DNA of 64,000 nt from Planctomycetota bacterium (GCA_022600195.1 JAHZKX010000011.1:131887-195886), one strand, 5' to 3'. Positions 8,401-18,023 are shown, counted from the first letter of the stretch. Notes: a model not told the origin generated them from the letters alone. Program-made: numbers and translations.

Positions 8401-9495
8401 GAAAAAAGTACTTTAAATCTCTGGGGAACTGGCACCGGAGAATTGATTGAATCCAGACAAGTGAAATCCCCGTCTCAAATCGGGACCAAAATGCTGTTGT
8501 CTGAGAATGGCGAAGTGGGAATTGTCGCGACCGGTGACAAAAAACTCAACATTTATCATTTACCACCGATTGCTTTACCTGATGAACTCCTACATCAATT
8601 TTTCGCTGACACAGCAATTCATTCCCTGGACCTTTCTTCCGACGGTGTCTGGATCGCCGGTGCTGGAGAGGGGAAAATATTTATGTGGAATACGAAACAC
8701 CCTCCCGCCAGTTTTACCATGGAATCACCCGTTACGATCTCGACAGTTGCTTTCTCACCTGATGGGGCGTATCTCGCTTACGGAACGGGGCAGAAAAATG
8801 CCAAAACGAATCATGTGGGTGTCCGACAGCTGAACGACATCAGCCAGACGGAGCGTATTATCAAGAAATATAAGGACTGGCGGAAATTAACAGGATTCGA
8901 AGACCGCATTTCATCTGTTGCGTGGAATCAGAATGGAAAGCTACTGCTGGCCAGCGCACAGGATGGCCAGATCAAAAGCTGGGATCCAAGGCAGGATAAG
9001 ATCCTATCATCGATCCGCCTGGACCAGCCGATCCAGCGGCTAACGCGATTTGATCAAAGCCCACTCTCTTTACTAATGACGGGTACGAATCAAATTGAAC
9101 TCTGGGACTATGAAAAACCCTCACAAGCGAAAGAGTTCATACAGACTGGCTTTACAGGCGTGGACAGCGCGATTTCCGCAGACAACAATTTGATCGCTGT
9201 CGCAAGTCGTACGGGACAGATTCATCTTTTTTCACGCAATAATAAATCTCAAATCGGGTTGCTGGAGAGTGATTATGACATCGTGAATGACCTGTGTTTC
9301 ATTCCGAACAAAAATCTGCTGGCGGCGGGGTATCAAAGTGGTGTTGTCCGCTTATGGGACTTCCGCCAGTCCAAAATGGTGAAAGAGTATACCAGTACTA
9401 ATTCTCCTGTAATGGCACTCAATGTGAGTCCCAATGTGCGACATGTGACTGCTGCTTCTCTGAATGGAAATATTAATATCTGGAAACTTCCCTGA
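5407..9495 (+). CDS. Membrane Ser/Thr protein kinase with WD40 propeller
   Basis: 1362 residues. An N-terminal region of about 225 residues is unrecognised. The Hanks-type kinase spans about 230-500: Gly loop IGSGGMG (239-245), VAVK with Lys262, catalytic HRDVKPGN (353-360), DFG (374-376), GTMDYISPEQ activation-segment end. All catalytic residues are present, so it should be active. A coiled coil (about 575-680, LQIDRAILKLEKHRDQL onward) leads to one membrane helix (about 695-714, AMLLVVLCCTLLVMFLY). The C-terminal 600 residues are WD40-like blades (VRIWDIQSG, IKSWDPR, VRLWDFRQ), probably outside the cytoplasm as a sensing propeller. It follows the sigma factor and precedes another WD40 protein 17 bases downstream. 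It likely phosphorylates proteins in response to an envelope signal; targets are unknown. Confidence 0.93.
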   Translation: MTNQKDLDDDKRPPISTRSISSITTLNEILDVLLGVAESIRERHTANLLCGPINQSEIVFFDSSRKWGLSPLLPGVELDSDIIQFPSDAPWFDSFGRLELETLPRDIVKAQREVDKANLTINVKMVDCFEVGQLACRLIADCSVIDYLQSPKVLSRIPEDLRPFIDSALGFDSNHRFENIDGLIAKLENIRKSRILPDLEGNSSTSECPDLLQATIALPTEPTSLPFNKIGQFQIRRLIGSGGMGDVYEGYDESLKRKVAVKVLPPELGRHESFVQRFYSEAASVAKLIHPNIIQIFFIGEDQGHHFFAMEFVEGKSLADQLALSPLSVSESLSVAEQILEGLSAAHKVGLVHRDVKPGNILVEQETNRYLLLDFGLVKSLGDDNGPTHSGMVLGTMDYISPEQGSGRAVDARSDLYSLGVVLYEVISGKLPFYSDSPTGMIFQHVYEHPLPLAELVPHVPPELSAIVSKLMAKDPSHRYDDAAAVLADVKAFQNGEPLPSQAGQLLQNDPLCFSRPVPQANVSNSNTAIISAPRFDDFDEDLEILNRRSPNLIERIVERWHDWFEAKSPILAERLQSTQLQIDRAILKLEKHRDQLAMLDHDAQNLLKQFKREVRAHQKSGKPTDPEDDLIREELERAFQDQEEQAEAIQSQLNQVNTRLAQIRTERDVLIARMRTAEARTNGGVKQRKLTSQAMLLVVLCCTLLVMFLYRVELGIPILVQVEKPTPAKIDPRRRAPATIGASQKWPIESGKEITIPLAENIRAMDVVVTQYIDRPAYSIYAVLDNNSVVKYYFRKGLDYVNQTGFARLSVWVKTLAVSPREKYLAIAAADNSIRLYEVRTSGTEEYRKLDGHLKPPDRLSFSRDGSNLISMCAEDGTVRIWDIQSGAEIQRFEISKFFARLMSANGNLSRVLIGNQGFDRNSVTIWNSLESRKERVLPTEGMTTALALSGDARTALSLTENQIHVWNAMTGKKIRVFGKGSHYAAFAIRVQRALTLEKSTLNLWGTGTGELIESRQVKSPSQIGTKMLLSENGEVGIVATGDKKLNIYHLPPIALPDELLHQFFADTAIHSLDLSSDGVWIAGAGEGKIFMWNTKHPPASFTMESPVTISTVAFSPDGAYLAYGTGQKNAKTNHVGVRQLNDISQTERIIKKYKDWRKLTGFEDRISSVAWNQNGKLLLASAQDGQIKSWDPRQDKILSSIRLDQPIQRLTRFDQSPLSLLMTGTNQIELWDYEKPSQAKEFIQTGFTGVDSAISADNNLIAVASRTGQIHLFSRNNKSQIGLLESDYDIVNDLCFIPNKNLLAAGYQSGVVRLWDFRQSKMVKEYTSTNSPVMALNVSPNVRHVTAASLNGNINIWKLP

Positions 9496-9512
9496 ATCCG
9501 GGAGAATTTGAA

Positions 9513-12500
9513 ATGATTCGCAAACCAAGCAGACTACTTAGTTCAAAGAAGTGGATTGTAGCCGCGAGCCTTCTGGCATTGATTGCCGTAGTAATTGGTC
9601 GGCAGTTCGATTTGTTCTCGTTGGCAGCGGATTACTACGCTACTGCTACGCACAAAAACCGGAATACGAAACCAGAGATCTCTCCGAATGCCCTTACACC
9701 AAAACTCAGTGTGGAAGAACAGCAGCGTCAAGAGGCTTTGAAAGCGCATACTGACAGTAAAGAACGAATTGTCTTTGCTCCAACAGCAGTTGCTGAAATG
9801 AAAATCGATCCAGAGTTAGTAAAGGGGATCCCCTGGGAAGCAAATTATGAGCCGCTTCCTCTGAATCAGGTGAAAGTAACTTATACCGAAGACCAGTTCC
9901 AGAAAGACCGTGCCGACTGGTATCAGAACCTGTTCATAACTGAGTACGAACAGAATGGTCACCGCGATCCCAAATGGGATAATTTGGTCAGTGAGTTTCT
10001 GAAAGAAGCGGCGTGGCGGGTATCGATAACACGTTATAAAAAACATCGATCATCTAAATTTTATTCTGATCAGTTTGACGATCACTTTGCAGAGGACGGT
10101 AAAAAGATCGTTGATCTAGGCTGCAAAGATCCTCTGGTCTATGCACTGTTCGTTGAGGAATTAGCAAGAAAAAACAAGAAGGAGACGAGGCTATATGCCA
10201 ATCAATTGGTAAAGCTGTATGACGCCACACGCAACTCAGAAATAATCAACTATCAGATCGTGAGAATGCTGTTGTATTCCAGTCAGGCAATACAACTCCG
10301 CGAAAAAATGACTCACCACTACCGCAAAGCCATTAATAAAAAGCAATTGACCTCTCTCGAAAGAAGAATTTATTTTGAGGAGGTAGGCATGATTCTGGCT
10401 CCTGCTCATAGTTCAATTTTAGCACAGTTCATTGTTTCACTTGAAAATCAGGCTGAGGCAGATCCCTGGCTCAAAAACATGATCCTCGGTGGTTTTTACA
10501 ATGAAATGGCAATGAATGGTAATACGCTCAATCAGTTCTGGCCCTCTTACAACACGGTCTATAACACAAATCTGGCAAATGCAAAATCGGTTCATATGGG
10601 ACATCTTCGCAAAGCTTATCGACTCTATTTACAGGCGTACCAGATCGCACCTGGACTCCCTGAGGCACCACTCAAATTGTTTCGCATGTCATTTCGCCAG
10701 GATCCCAGAGCGACTGAGTTCGGGCTAACAATTGAGGAGGGTGAGTTTGATCGACTCTCACCTGCGAGCCCACGTTATTGGTTTGATCAAGCCATTGCTG
10801 TTCAGTTTGATTATAGACCATTCTATCGAGAGTATCGGAATGCGTTAATCCCAAAGCAGACAGGAGAAAAAAGCTGGTCACTCTATGATAGACTTCTCGA
10901 CTTCGGTCTTGAGTGTCTCAGTACAAAGCGTTTTGAAACGCAGGTTCCATTCGGTTTCCATGACGCCCTACAGGCGATCATTCGACATGATGAGTATTCA
11001 ATACCACCCAATTCTCCACGCAATCAAGAGGTCTATGCATTGAAAAAAATGTTGGATCCGTTCAAGAGAATGGTTGAAGGTTATTCAACTCATTTCTCTG
11101 AAGAGAAGAGGAATTATTACGAGACGCTTGTGGCTGGGATGAACTGGATACAAGGTCACAAATCCATCGCAAAAGGGCAATTTTTAAGTCTCAAATCAAA
11201 GCTCGATCAGACTGCGATACAAGAACTTTTCTTGGATGTCATGGAGCTAAAAAGAAGTTCTGGGGGACGAACAGCCGATGTAGAAATGACTGTAGATCTT
11301 GATGAAGTAAAAGGGCTCGCATTGCTACCTAATCGCCCCCACCTGCTATTTCCGTTGTCAACAGGCAGAATTCGTACGTGGAATTTCGAAACGCATAAAA
11401 CCATCAAAGAGTATTCATTGATGCCGGAAAGTACTGACAAACAAATTGTCTTTAATATTTCTGGTGAAATAAAATTCATTTCCTGCTATCAAGAACCAAT
11501 ACTAAAGATTTTTGAGACAAATTCGTTTACCGAAGTCGCAAGTCTCTCATTTCCAAAACCGCTTAAAAAGCATCGCGTTTCCAATACCGGACGCTATGTA
11601 GTAGCGGCAGTCGAAGAACGTGTTGAAATTTGGGAAGTATTGACTAAGAAAAAAATTGCGGAAATTGACATCCGTGCGGAAGATACAATGTGGTTTAAAC
11701 ATGACTGGCGATCTTTTATTCAACACGTCAGGCTAATCAACTTTTCAGTCGATGATTCATTGGTAGCGTTTGTTCGTGGTGGTATTTTCAATAAATTTCC
11801 GCAATCAATCGACTGGTCTCCGGAAAATGCACCAAACCTGGTCGATCGGTTATACGTTTGGGACATCCAGAAAAATAAATTGATTTATGAAAATCAACCA
11901 TTTTTTCCCAATATCAATTCAATAGGATTTACTGATGCCGGAGAGCAGTTGTTAGTCTCCGGTACCGACTGGTGTCTATTGCAAGTATCACCAAATCAAG
12001 CGCCGGAAATTAAAGAAACTCACTCGATCAAGCTGATGGATCCGCGGGAAGCAAAAATAACCAGAGAGTATGCAGGCCGAAATCAAGCACTCTGGGTGCC
12101 AACAGAATATGGCCAGGATAATTCTTTGCTGGTCGCAATTGAAAAAAATGAACTCCTGGTCTGGGATGCGGAGACAGGCAAAGAGATCACCAGTCTTATA
12201 TCACACCCCCAAAATGTTCGATTCCTCGATTTCTCTAAACAGAAAAATCAAATCATTACCATCGATGCGAAGGGGGACCTCAAAATTTATTCTGATCAAC
12301 TGATCCCTAATCTGCGTCCTGTCCTCACAGAACCGGATTTCTATGAAAATCAGGCACCCCACAAAATCAAATTTCATTCTGAAACGAAACGGATGGCTGT
12401 CTGTAACAGTAATACGGGAGGCTTGATCTGGGATTTTTCGGATCCCCAGCACACTATTGGAAGGGCTTTTAGAACATCTGGACCGGTGGGGACTACGGCT

Positions 12501-13331
12501 CTTGATTTCAGTCCCGATTTAAAGTTCCTGGCAACCACAGCAGACAGCATGCCCGGCGATGTAATTCGTAAGTTGCAAGAGAAGGCACCGGTTTCTATCT
12601 GGGATACCACAAAAGGTGAAGTGGTCCGCGTTCTGGAAGGAGAAACCAGCTTCGTGGAATCAGGCACGTTTGATCCGACGGGACGCTATTTTGCCAGCGG
12701 CTTGAGAGACGGTAACATCATAATTTGGGACCTTCAGTCCAAATCAAACCAGCCGATGCAAATCCTGAAAGACCATGTGGCTGCGGTCACAGAGTTAAAG
12801 TTTTCCCCTGATGGGAAGTTCCTCATTTCTGGAGGACAAAGAGGCGAATTGTTTGGCAAGAAGTTGATGCCTGCGATCAAAATATGGAGCGCCACTGGGA
12901 AAACGCCCGAGTACAACCTGACTCGAACGCTGGAACTGAATCGACGGTCACCGCATCCTTTCGGAGTTCAGGACATTGATCTTTCGGCTGATGGTAAGTG
13001 GATTCTCGCTTCGTACGGTGTGGAAACTTCGTTGTTCTCATTCGATGGATCGCTGCGCTGTTCCGTTCAGGGCACTCAAGCACGCTTCTTGCCAGATGGT
13101 TCAAAATTCATCACAGCTGGCGGAGTCCAATTAAACAAAATCGTGGCGATGTGGGATTTTGATGGCCAGAAAATCAAAGAATTCTCTAGTGGAAACCGTC
13201 GTCCCATTAGCGCTCTCACACTTTTCCCTGGTAAAGCCGTTTTCCTGTCAGCTTCCTATTCTGAAGGGATTGCAGGCTGGCAAAGCGAGTCTGGTGAACG
13301 GGTTGTTTTTCTTGCCGATCTTTTTCGATGA
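9513..13331 (+). CDS. Membrane-anchored WD40 repeat protein with helical N-terminal half
   Basis: 1272 residues, with GGGAGAA about 9 bases before the ATG. One N-terminal membrane helix (KKWIVAASLLALIAVVIG, about 12-30) anchors it. Residues 60-590 are mostly helical and hydrophilic with TPR-like stretches (for example HLRKAYRLYLQAYQIAPGLPEA), but I cannot assign a family. From about residue 593 it is a WD40 array: IRTWNFET, VEIWEVLTK, LLVWDAETG, VSIWDTTKG, IIIWDLQSK, IKIWSATGK. It lies 17 bases after the kinase gene, so the two are almost surely one operon. It is probably an extracytoplasmic scaffold or sensor acting with the kinase propeller. No catalytic residues are seen. Confidence 0.9.
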   Translation: MIRKPSRLLSSKKWIVAASLLALIAVVIGRQFDLFSLAADYYATATHKNRNTKPEISPNALTPKLSVEEQQRQEALKAHTDSKERIVFAPTAVAEMKIDPELVKGIPWEANYEPLPLNQVKVTYTEDQFQKDRADWYQNLFITEYEQNGHRDPKWDNLVSEFLKEAAWRVSITRYKKHRSSKFYSDQFDDHFAEDGKKIVDLGCKDPLVYALFVEELARKNKKETRLYANQLVKLYDATRNSEIINYQIVRMLLYSSQAIQLREKMTHHYRKAINKKQLTSLERRIYFEEVGMILAPAHSSILAQFIVSLENQAEADPWLKNMILGGFYNEMAMNGNTLNQFWPSYNTVYNTNLANAKSVHMGHLRKAYRLYLQAYQIAPGLPEAPLKLFRMSFRQDPRATEFGLTIEEGEFDRLSPASPRYWFDQAIAVQFDYRPFYREYRNALIPKQTGEKSWSLYDRLLDFGLECLSTKRFETQVPFGFHDALQAIIRHDEYSIPPNSPRNQEVYALKKMLDPFKRMVEGYSTHFSEEKRNYYETLVAGMNWIQGHKSIAKGQFLSLKSKLDQTAIQELFLDVMELKRSSGGRTADVEMTVDLDEVKGLALLPNRPHLLFPLSTGRIRTWNFETHKTIKEYSLMPESTDKQIVFNISGEIKFISCYQEPILKIFETNSFTEVASLSFPKPLKKHRVSNTGRYVVAAVEERVEIWEVLTKKKIAEIDIRAEDTMWFKHDWRSFIQHVRLINFSVDDSLVAFVRGGIFNKFPQSIDWSPENAPNLVDRLYVWDIQKNKLIYENQPFFPNINSIGFTDAGEQLLVSGTDWCLLQVSPNQAPEIKETHSIKLMDPREAKITREYAGRNQALWVPTEYGQDNSLLVAIEKNELLVWDAETGKEITSLISHPQNVRFLDFSKQKNQIITIDAKGDLKIYSDQLIPNLRPVLTEPDFYENQAPHKIKFHSETKRMAVCNSNTGGLIWDFSDPQHTIGRAFRTSGPVGTTALDFSPDLKFLATTADSMPGDVIRKLQEKAPVSIWDTTKGEVVRVLEGETSFVESGTFDPTGRYFASGLRDGNIIIWDLQSKSNQPMQILKDHVAAVTELKFSPDGKFLISGGQRGELFGKKLMPAIKIWSATGKTPEYNLTRTLELNRRSPHPFGVQDIDLSADGKWILASYGVETSLFSFDGSLRCSVQGTQARFLPDGSKFITAGGVQLNKIVAMWDFDGQKIKEFSSGNRRPISALTLFPGKAVFLSASYSEGIAGWQSESGERVVFLADLFR

Positions 13332-13355
13332 GGGAAAAATTGAGCGACCGTAACT

Positions 13356-13390
13356 AGTGTAAGTTTCATAAGAAATGAAACTTACACTCT
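13356..13390. terminator. Perfect 14-bp hairpin ending the kinase/WD40 operon
   Basis: AGTGTAAGTTTCAT (13356-13369) and ATGAAACTTACACT (13375-13388) pair perfectly around AAGAA. It starts 25 bases after the stop of the WD40 gene. The 3' T-run is short, so it may act as a transcript-stabilising or weak terminator hairpin. Confidence 0.65.
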
Positions 13391-13840
13391 TCAATGCTTC
13401 CCTGAAGCGCCTCCTGGATGTGACGATGATTGGCTTTCTCTCAATTTTCGCTCTCTGGTTGTGTTCAATTGTAAAAGTAAAAGTGAACAGCCATTGTCCT
13501 CGTATTTATTGATGAACTATTCATGATTTCGTCCTTACAGTTCTACCGATCCGCCACTCGAATACGAGTCAATCAGGCTCGACGAGATCCGCTGCGAGGA
13601 ACATCTCGGTGCGCTGATCAAGTCGTACGAGCGGATTGCCGCATAGTTCAAATCGAAACACAAGTCATTTTTCATCCTCAACGTACGCGCGTTGGCAGAA
13701 GAAAACTCGCTCTCAACAGCCATTCACAGCATACCTGCCTGACTCGCGCCAGTTCTTTCACCCGTTTTTGTTATCAAAGATCAATTGCCCTTTGAACTTA
13801 ACGGACGACAGTCTTTTTGATACCCGACGATCAATAACAA
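13391..13840. other. Intergenic region between convergent genes
   Basis: About 450 bases with no intact gene. A broken small frame at 13512-13742 is listed separately. The remainder shows nothing I can name. Confidence 0.4.
13512..13742 (+). pseudogene. Possible decayed small coding sequence
   Basis: One frame starting at ATG 13512 reads MNYS, a TGA at 13524, then a coding-like stretch from FRPYSSTDPPLEYESIRLDE to about ALIKSYERIAA, a TAG at 13644, then 31 more codons (including ILNVRALAEENSL) to TGA 13740. The amphipathic, charged composition looks protein-like, but two stops break it and no family is recognised. It could equally be chance. Confidence 0.25.
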
Positions 13841-16800
13841 TTATTTTTTAGCCGACTGCTGACTCATCAGATAGGCAATGAGATGGGCCATTGCCTGCTC
13901 GTCGACCTGTTTTTCCAGACCTTCTGGCATAAATGAAAGTCCTGAACTACGAAGCTCGTCGATATTGATACGCAGAATCGTCACCTCGGTCCCATCCGGT
14001 TTTCGTATGGTGATACTGTTAACACTCTCATTGGAAATCATGCCTGAAATCACCAGACCACCTTCTGTTAACAGAGAATAACTCATGTATTGTGGTTTCA
14101 CTTCGCGGTTCGGATCGAGTATGTTCAACAATACTGCCGCTTTGCCACGATCTCGGATCGCCTTTAGATCAGCTCCCACAGCAGTGCCGACTCCTTCAAG
14201 ACGATGACAGGCAGAACAAACTTTTTTAAAGATGTGCTTGCCTTTGGCAGGATCACCGTGCAATTTGAGCGTTGATTGATACCGTTGAACGATCTCTTTA
14301 CGACGTTGTAGTGAGGTATTGGCAAACAGCTTCTGAACGCGTCTCGCCAAAACTTTGTCTGGATGCCGTTTGAGTAATTCAACACGCGCAGGATTGAGGT
14401 CTCCCCGCCCAATCTGCTCTTTCTCGATAGCATCGAGAAATGCCGTACTCCATGCTGATCGAGAAAATAGCGTTTCGGCTGCCTTAGCGCGTAACGCCGG
14501 AGTCAACTTTGGCCATCGATCAATGAGCAACTCCGGAATGCCAACATCATTATATTGTGCAAGCGTTTGAATGGTGGCAGCCTGCACCGGATGATCCTGT
14601 TGTGGCTCGAGTAACAAAGATAACACATCTTTTACTTCGCTGTATTGAAAAAAAACAAGCCTTTGAATCGCTTCAACACGTTGAGCCAACTTCTGTTTTT
14701 CATTAAGAGCATCTTCACTTGCTGTATTTAGAAGACGAGTCAGAATTGCTTTTAACGCACTGTGACCTCCATCGAGAAGTTGACGCCGTGCCATTACGGA
14801 TTGCTGTCTCAGCAATGCAAGAACGATGGTCTCTTCTAATTCTTTCTCTTCACCGTTCCACTTGTCGAGGCTATTAAGCACGACAGCCATTTCCTGCTGG
14901 CGATTGTCAGCTCCAATCTGGCGGGTTAAGGCACTAAGAAATCCACGCCCGTATTTCGTTTTACGAAAATCTTCATTGTCGGCGAGTCTCTGATACAGTT
15001 CTCCTGCCCCCTCTGAAAGTGAACTCAACAGGGCCAGTTGCATCCATTGATCCTTTCCATCCCGCAAGACGAGTTGCGACAGGGCCTGATTTCGTTGTGC
15101 AGACGTTTTTAACTCTCCCAGTGAGAATGCAAGCTGATACCGCACAGTGAGATCTTGATCGTCTGTTAAATTAATCAACTTGACTTGCAATGCCGAAGAC
15201 GCGTCAAGTCGATCCTCAGCTAAACGAATCGCATGTATGCGGACGTTCGCAACATCGTCGTCCATGGCCCTGAGGAGAGTCTGATCATCCAACACGTTAA
15301 GTCCATCAAGCGTATACATTGCGGTCATGCGAGCGACGGAGAAGTCTGATTCTGCAGCCAGTTTTTTCAACGATTCGACCGCGGATTTGTCTTGTCGTTC
15401 GTATAACAGTCTGGATGCGGTGTCACGATGCCAACCATTGCGATGTTCTAACAAACCGACTAATTCTGTGGATGGTGCCTCACTGAATTTGGGAAGAACT
15501 GGTTGCTTGAATTCATCGGGCACAATTCGATAAATTCGCCCGCGATTATCACCGCCGTTCACTTTAAGGTTTTGTAATAGTTCCGGTGGAAGAAACATGG
15601 CCCCTTCGATCAGATCGCGGTTCATATCAATAACATACAGATTACCATCAGGTCCGTTGGCAAATTGAACCGGACGAAACCTGGTATCAGTTGAAGCGAG
15701 GAACTCCGATTTTGGATCGGCACGACGTGCGATCAGCCCTACCCCGTTTGGTTCCAGCTGCGCACGAAAAACCAGATTGTTTGCCGGCTCACCAACAAAG
15801 ACACTGCCACGATACTTCGCAGGCCAGGCATCTCCGCGATAGATCGTCACGCCAGTCGCAGCCGTAAAGAAACCGGATGATTTTCCACCTTCATTACTAC
15901 CTTTCATTTTTCCAGTAGATCGTAAACGTGTTCGCTCTTTACGCCAGAACTCCTCCGGGCTGATGCGAAATAACTGCGTATGTTTGCCACCCTCGGTGAT
16001 TTCAACTGCTGGGGCCGGAGCTTTCAGATAGGGGTTTCGTGCCAGATAGCGATCATCGTACATTAACATTTTCACTGGCGAACTGTTCGTACAAAGGAAC
16101 TCGCGACCCCAATCATCTATGGCCAAACCATGTTGTCCTCCACCGCTGGAGAGATCAAATTGTAAAGTGCGTGGGTCAAACAGGAAATTTCTATTCCCAA
16201 TGGATCGTGGTTGCGATTTCTTGTCCATCACAGCCCGAACGTTGGCACCCGAATAACTGGTGCAGGCATGAAACCGATTATCAAATCCCCAAAGAAACGT
16301 ATTTAACGACGGGTCGGTTCGATTTTCCAACCGACGAAATCCGGTAAATACCACTCGCCTTTCATCAGCCTTGCCATCGCCGTTTGTATCTTTACAAAAC
16401 AATACATCCGGAGCCGCTGCCACAAACAGACCACCGTTATAACAGGCAACAGCAGAGGGCGACTTCAATCCCGACACATATTCTGTACTCTTGTCAAATC
16501 GACCATCACCGTCGGTATCTTCCAGCAGACGAATAGTGCCGTTGACTTTCTGTTTCTCTTTGGCAAACTGTTGGTTATATTCCGGATACTCAACAACAAA
16601 CATCCGTCCGAATTCATCAAAAGCCATGGCCACTGGATCGCGTATCAAGGGCTCTGCCGCCACTAATTCGACACGAAAACCTGGTGCAAACTTGAATGTC
16701 GACAATGCTTCAGCAGGGTCAGTCAGTTGTGATTTACTTTGTTTCTCATTCTCATCTGAATCAGTGGGAACAGGAATCGCAATCATATCCATATTGATCA

Positions 16801-17992
16801 CTGAATCCAAAAACGGACTGGGTCCCGCCAAAAAACCAGAAGCAGCGGGAGCACGTTTTGGATCATAATATTTCCGACGCACTTCCCCTAATGCCTGAAA
16901 CGCATCGCTGTTGCCCATGAAATAGGTCGCTTTGACAAGATGTTTCCTGTCGCTGCCAGACTTCTTGAGCACTGCTTGTAACTGTTTGAAAACATTACTG
17001 ACCTGCGTATCCGCGCTATCCCCTGCACCACCAGCGATTCCTGAAAGATAAATTCGACGATCAGAATTAATTCGTGTTGCTCGACTGAATACGGGAGACG
17101 CCTTCAGTTCCGGAACGTTAAAGAATTCAACTCCTGCACGCCTGGGTTTTTTCATTGGCTTTCGACCAGCGACAATGAATTCGATTTCGGGTGTGCGTTT
17201 ATTTCCCCAGGGAGTGTAGACGACCGGTGGTACAGCTTCATGGCCTTTGAATAATTTGGCAATCGCTGCTGCGACTGTATCGCGTTCGGTTGCCGGTTTG
17301 AGAAACACACGGATCCGTACGACCCCATCGAGATTGCCACCAAGGCGATTGAGTAGTTTTTGCTGAAACTCCATTGTTCCATCAACGGCCGTTGCCAGTT
17401 CTCCTTTGCCACGATGAACCCAGCCGGACAGGTAAATTGTCTCTCCCCAGGGAAGTAAAGCGACGTGCGATTGCCCTTGCTGATGGAATACTTCGGGATG
17501 CGTCAGTATCTGAACCGTCTTTTTGGACTTCCACGATGAGACAGCTACAGCATCAATCGCAACAAGTGCTTTTGGATGTGGCAGGTCACCTGCGACAAAC
17601 GTTGTTGCCGGAAGAGTTTTGCCCTTAAACAAAGTGACCAGTTCGTGTTGAACTTTTGGTAAATCGTGTCGATTTTTGACACAGATATTAATTTGAATGA
17701 CCTGATCCAAACCACTCCCTGAATAGTCTAGAATCCTTTTGAGATCACTCCCAAGGTGAACCAGCTGTTTAGCGGCATCACTCTCGCCGACAATTTGACC
17801 GGTCTTCTCGAGAGGAAGGAGGAGCGAAGTATGGGCGAGTGTACTTTCCGAGACAATGACTGCTGCTGACGATCCAGTGGAACTATCAGGATCTATCATC
17901 TTAATTGGCGCGCCATCTGCAAAACTCGGCTGAATCAAATTCAAACCAAGCAGCAACATCAGCGACCAGCCTTGTATCACAAAATGATTCAT
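13841..17992 (-). CDS. Exported triple RidA-like / PVC dehydrogenase / HEAT / haem fusion
   Basis: About 1383 residues from the ATG at 17992, chosen because MNHFVIQGWSLMLLLGLNL is a clean Sec signal; an upstream start at 18055 would overlap the previous gene by 32 bases. Three RidA/YjgF-like domains come first (about 30-165, 170-290, 295-410), marked by TIYLSGWVHRG and RIYLSGIAGGAG. Then comes the Pirellula-type membrane-bound dehydrogenase propeller (FKFAPGFRVELVAAEPLIRD, VVEYPEY, LEDTDGDGRFDK; about 430-850). HEAT-like helices follow (850-1200), and last a c-type haem motif C1259-x-x-C1262-H1263. It is probably a periplasmic, haem-linked oxidoreductase acting on a sugar or alcohol. The next gene upstream ends 31 bases away. 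Confidence 0.88.
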   Translation of the reverse strand: MNHFVIQGWSLMLLLGLNLIQPSFADGAPIKMIDPDSSTGSSAAVIVSESTLAHTSLLLPLEKTGQIVGESDAAKQLVHLGSDLKRILDYSGSGLDQVIQINICVKNRHDLPKVQHELVTLFKGKTLPATTFVAGDLPHPKALVAIDAVAVSSWKSKKTVQILTHPEVFHQQGQSHVALLPWGETIYLSGWVHRGKGELATAVDGTMEFQQKLLNRLGGNLDGVVRIRVFLKPATERDTVAAAIAKLFKGHEAVPPVVYTPWGNKRTPEIEFIVAGRKPMKKPRRAGVEFFNVPELKASPVFSRATRINSDRRIYLSGIAGGAGDSADTQVSNVFKQLQAVLKKSGSDRKHLVKATYFMGNSDAFQALGEVRRKYYDPKRAPAASGFLAGPSPFLDSVINMDMIAIPVPTDSDENEKQSKSQLTDPAEALSTFKFAPGFRVELVAAEPLIRDPVAMAFDEFGRMFVVEYPEYNQQFAKEKQKVNGTIRLLEDTDGDGRFDKSTEYVSGLKSPSAVACYNGGLFVAAAPDVLFCKDTNGDGKADERRVVFTGFRRLENRTDPSLNTFLWGFDNRFHACTSYSGANVRAVMDKKSQPRSIGNRNFLFDPRTLQFDLSSGGGQHGLAIDDWGREFLCTNSSPVKMLMYDDRYLARNPYLKAPAPAVEITEGGKHTQLFRISPEEFWRKERTRLRSTGKMKGSNEGGKSSGFFTAATGVTIYRGDAWPAKYRGSVFVGEPANNLVFRAQLEPNGVGLIARRADPKSEFLASTDTRFRPVQFANGPDGNLYVIDMNRDLIEGAMFLPPELLQNLKVNGGDNRGRIYRIVPDEFKQPVLPKFSEAPSTELVGLLEHRNGWHRDTASRLLYERQDKSAVESLKKLAAESDFSVARMTAMYTLDGLNVLDDQTLLRAMDDDVANVRIHAIRLAEDRLDASSALQVKLINLTDDQDLTVRYQLAFSLGELKTSAQRNQALSQLVLRDGKDQWMQLALLSSLSEGAGELYQRLADNEDFRKTKYGRGFLSALTRQIGADNRQQEMAVVLNSLDKWNGEEKELEETIVLALLRQQSVMARRQLLDGGHSALKAILTRLLNTASEDALNEKQKLAQRVEAIQRLVFFQYSEVKDVLSLLLEPQQDHPVQAATIQTLAQYNDVGIPELLIDRWPKLTPALRAKAAETLFSRSAWSTAFLDAIEKEQIGRGDLNPARVELLKRHPDKVLARRVQKLFANTSLQRRKEIVQRYQSTLKLHGDPAKGKHIFKKVCSACHRLEGVGTAVGADLKAIRDRGKAAVLLNILDPNREVKPQYMSYSLLTEGGLVISGMISNESVNSITIRKPDGTEVTILRINIDELRSSGLSFMPEGLEKQVDEQAMAHLIAYLMSQQSAKK

Positions 17993-18023
17993 CAATGGAT
18001 AATACAAATTTCTCTCCAAGGTG

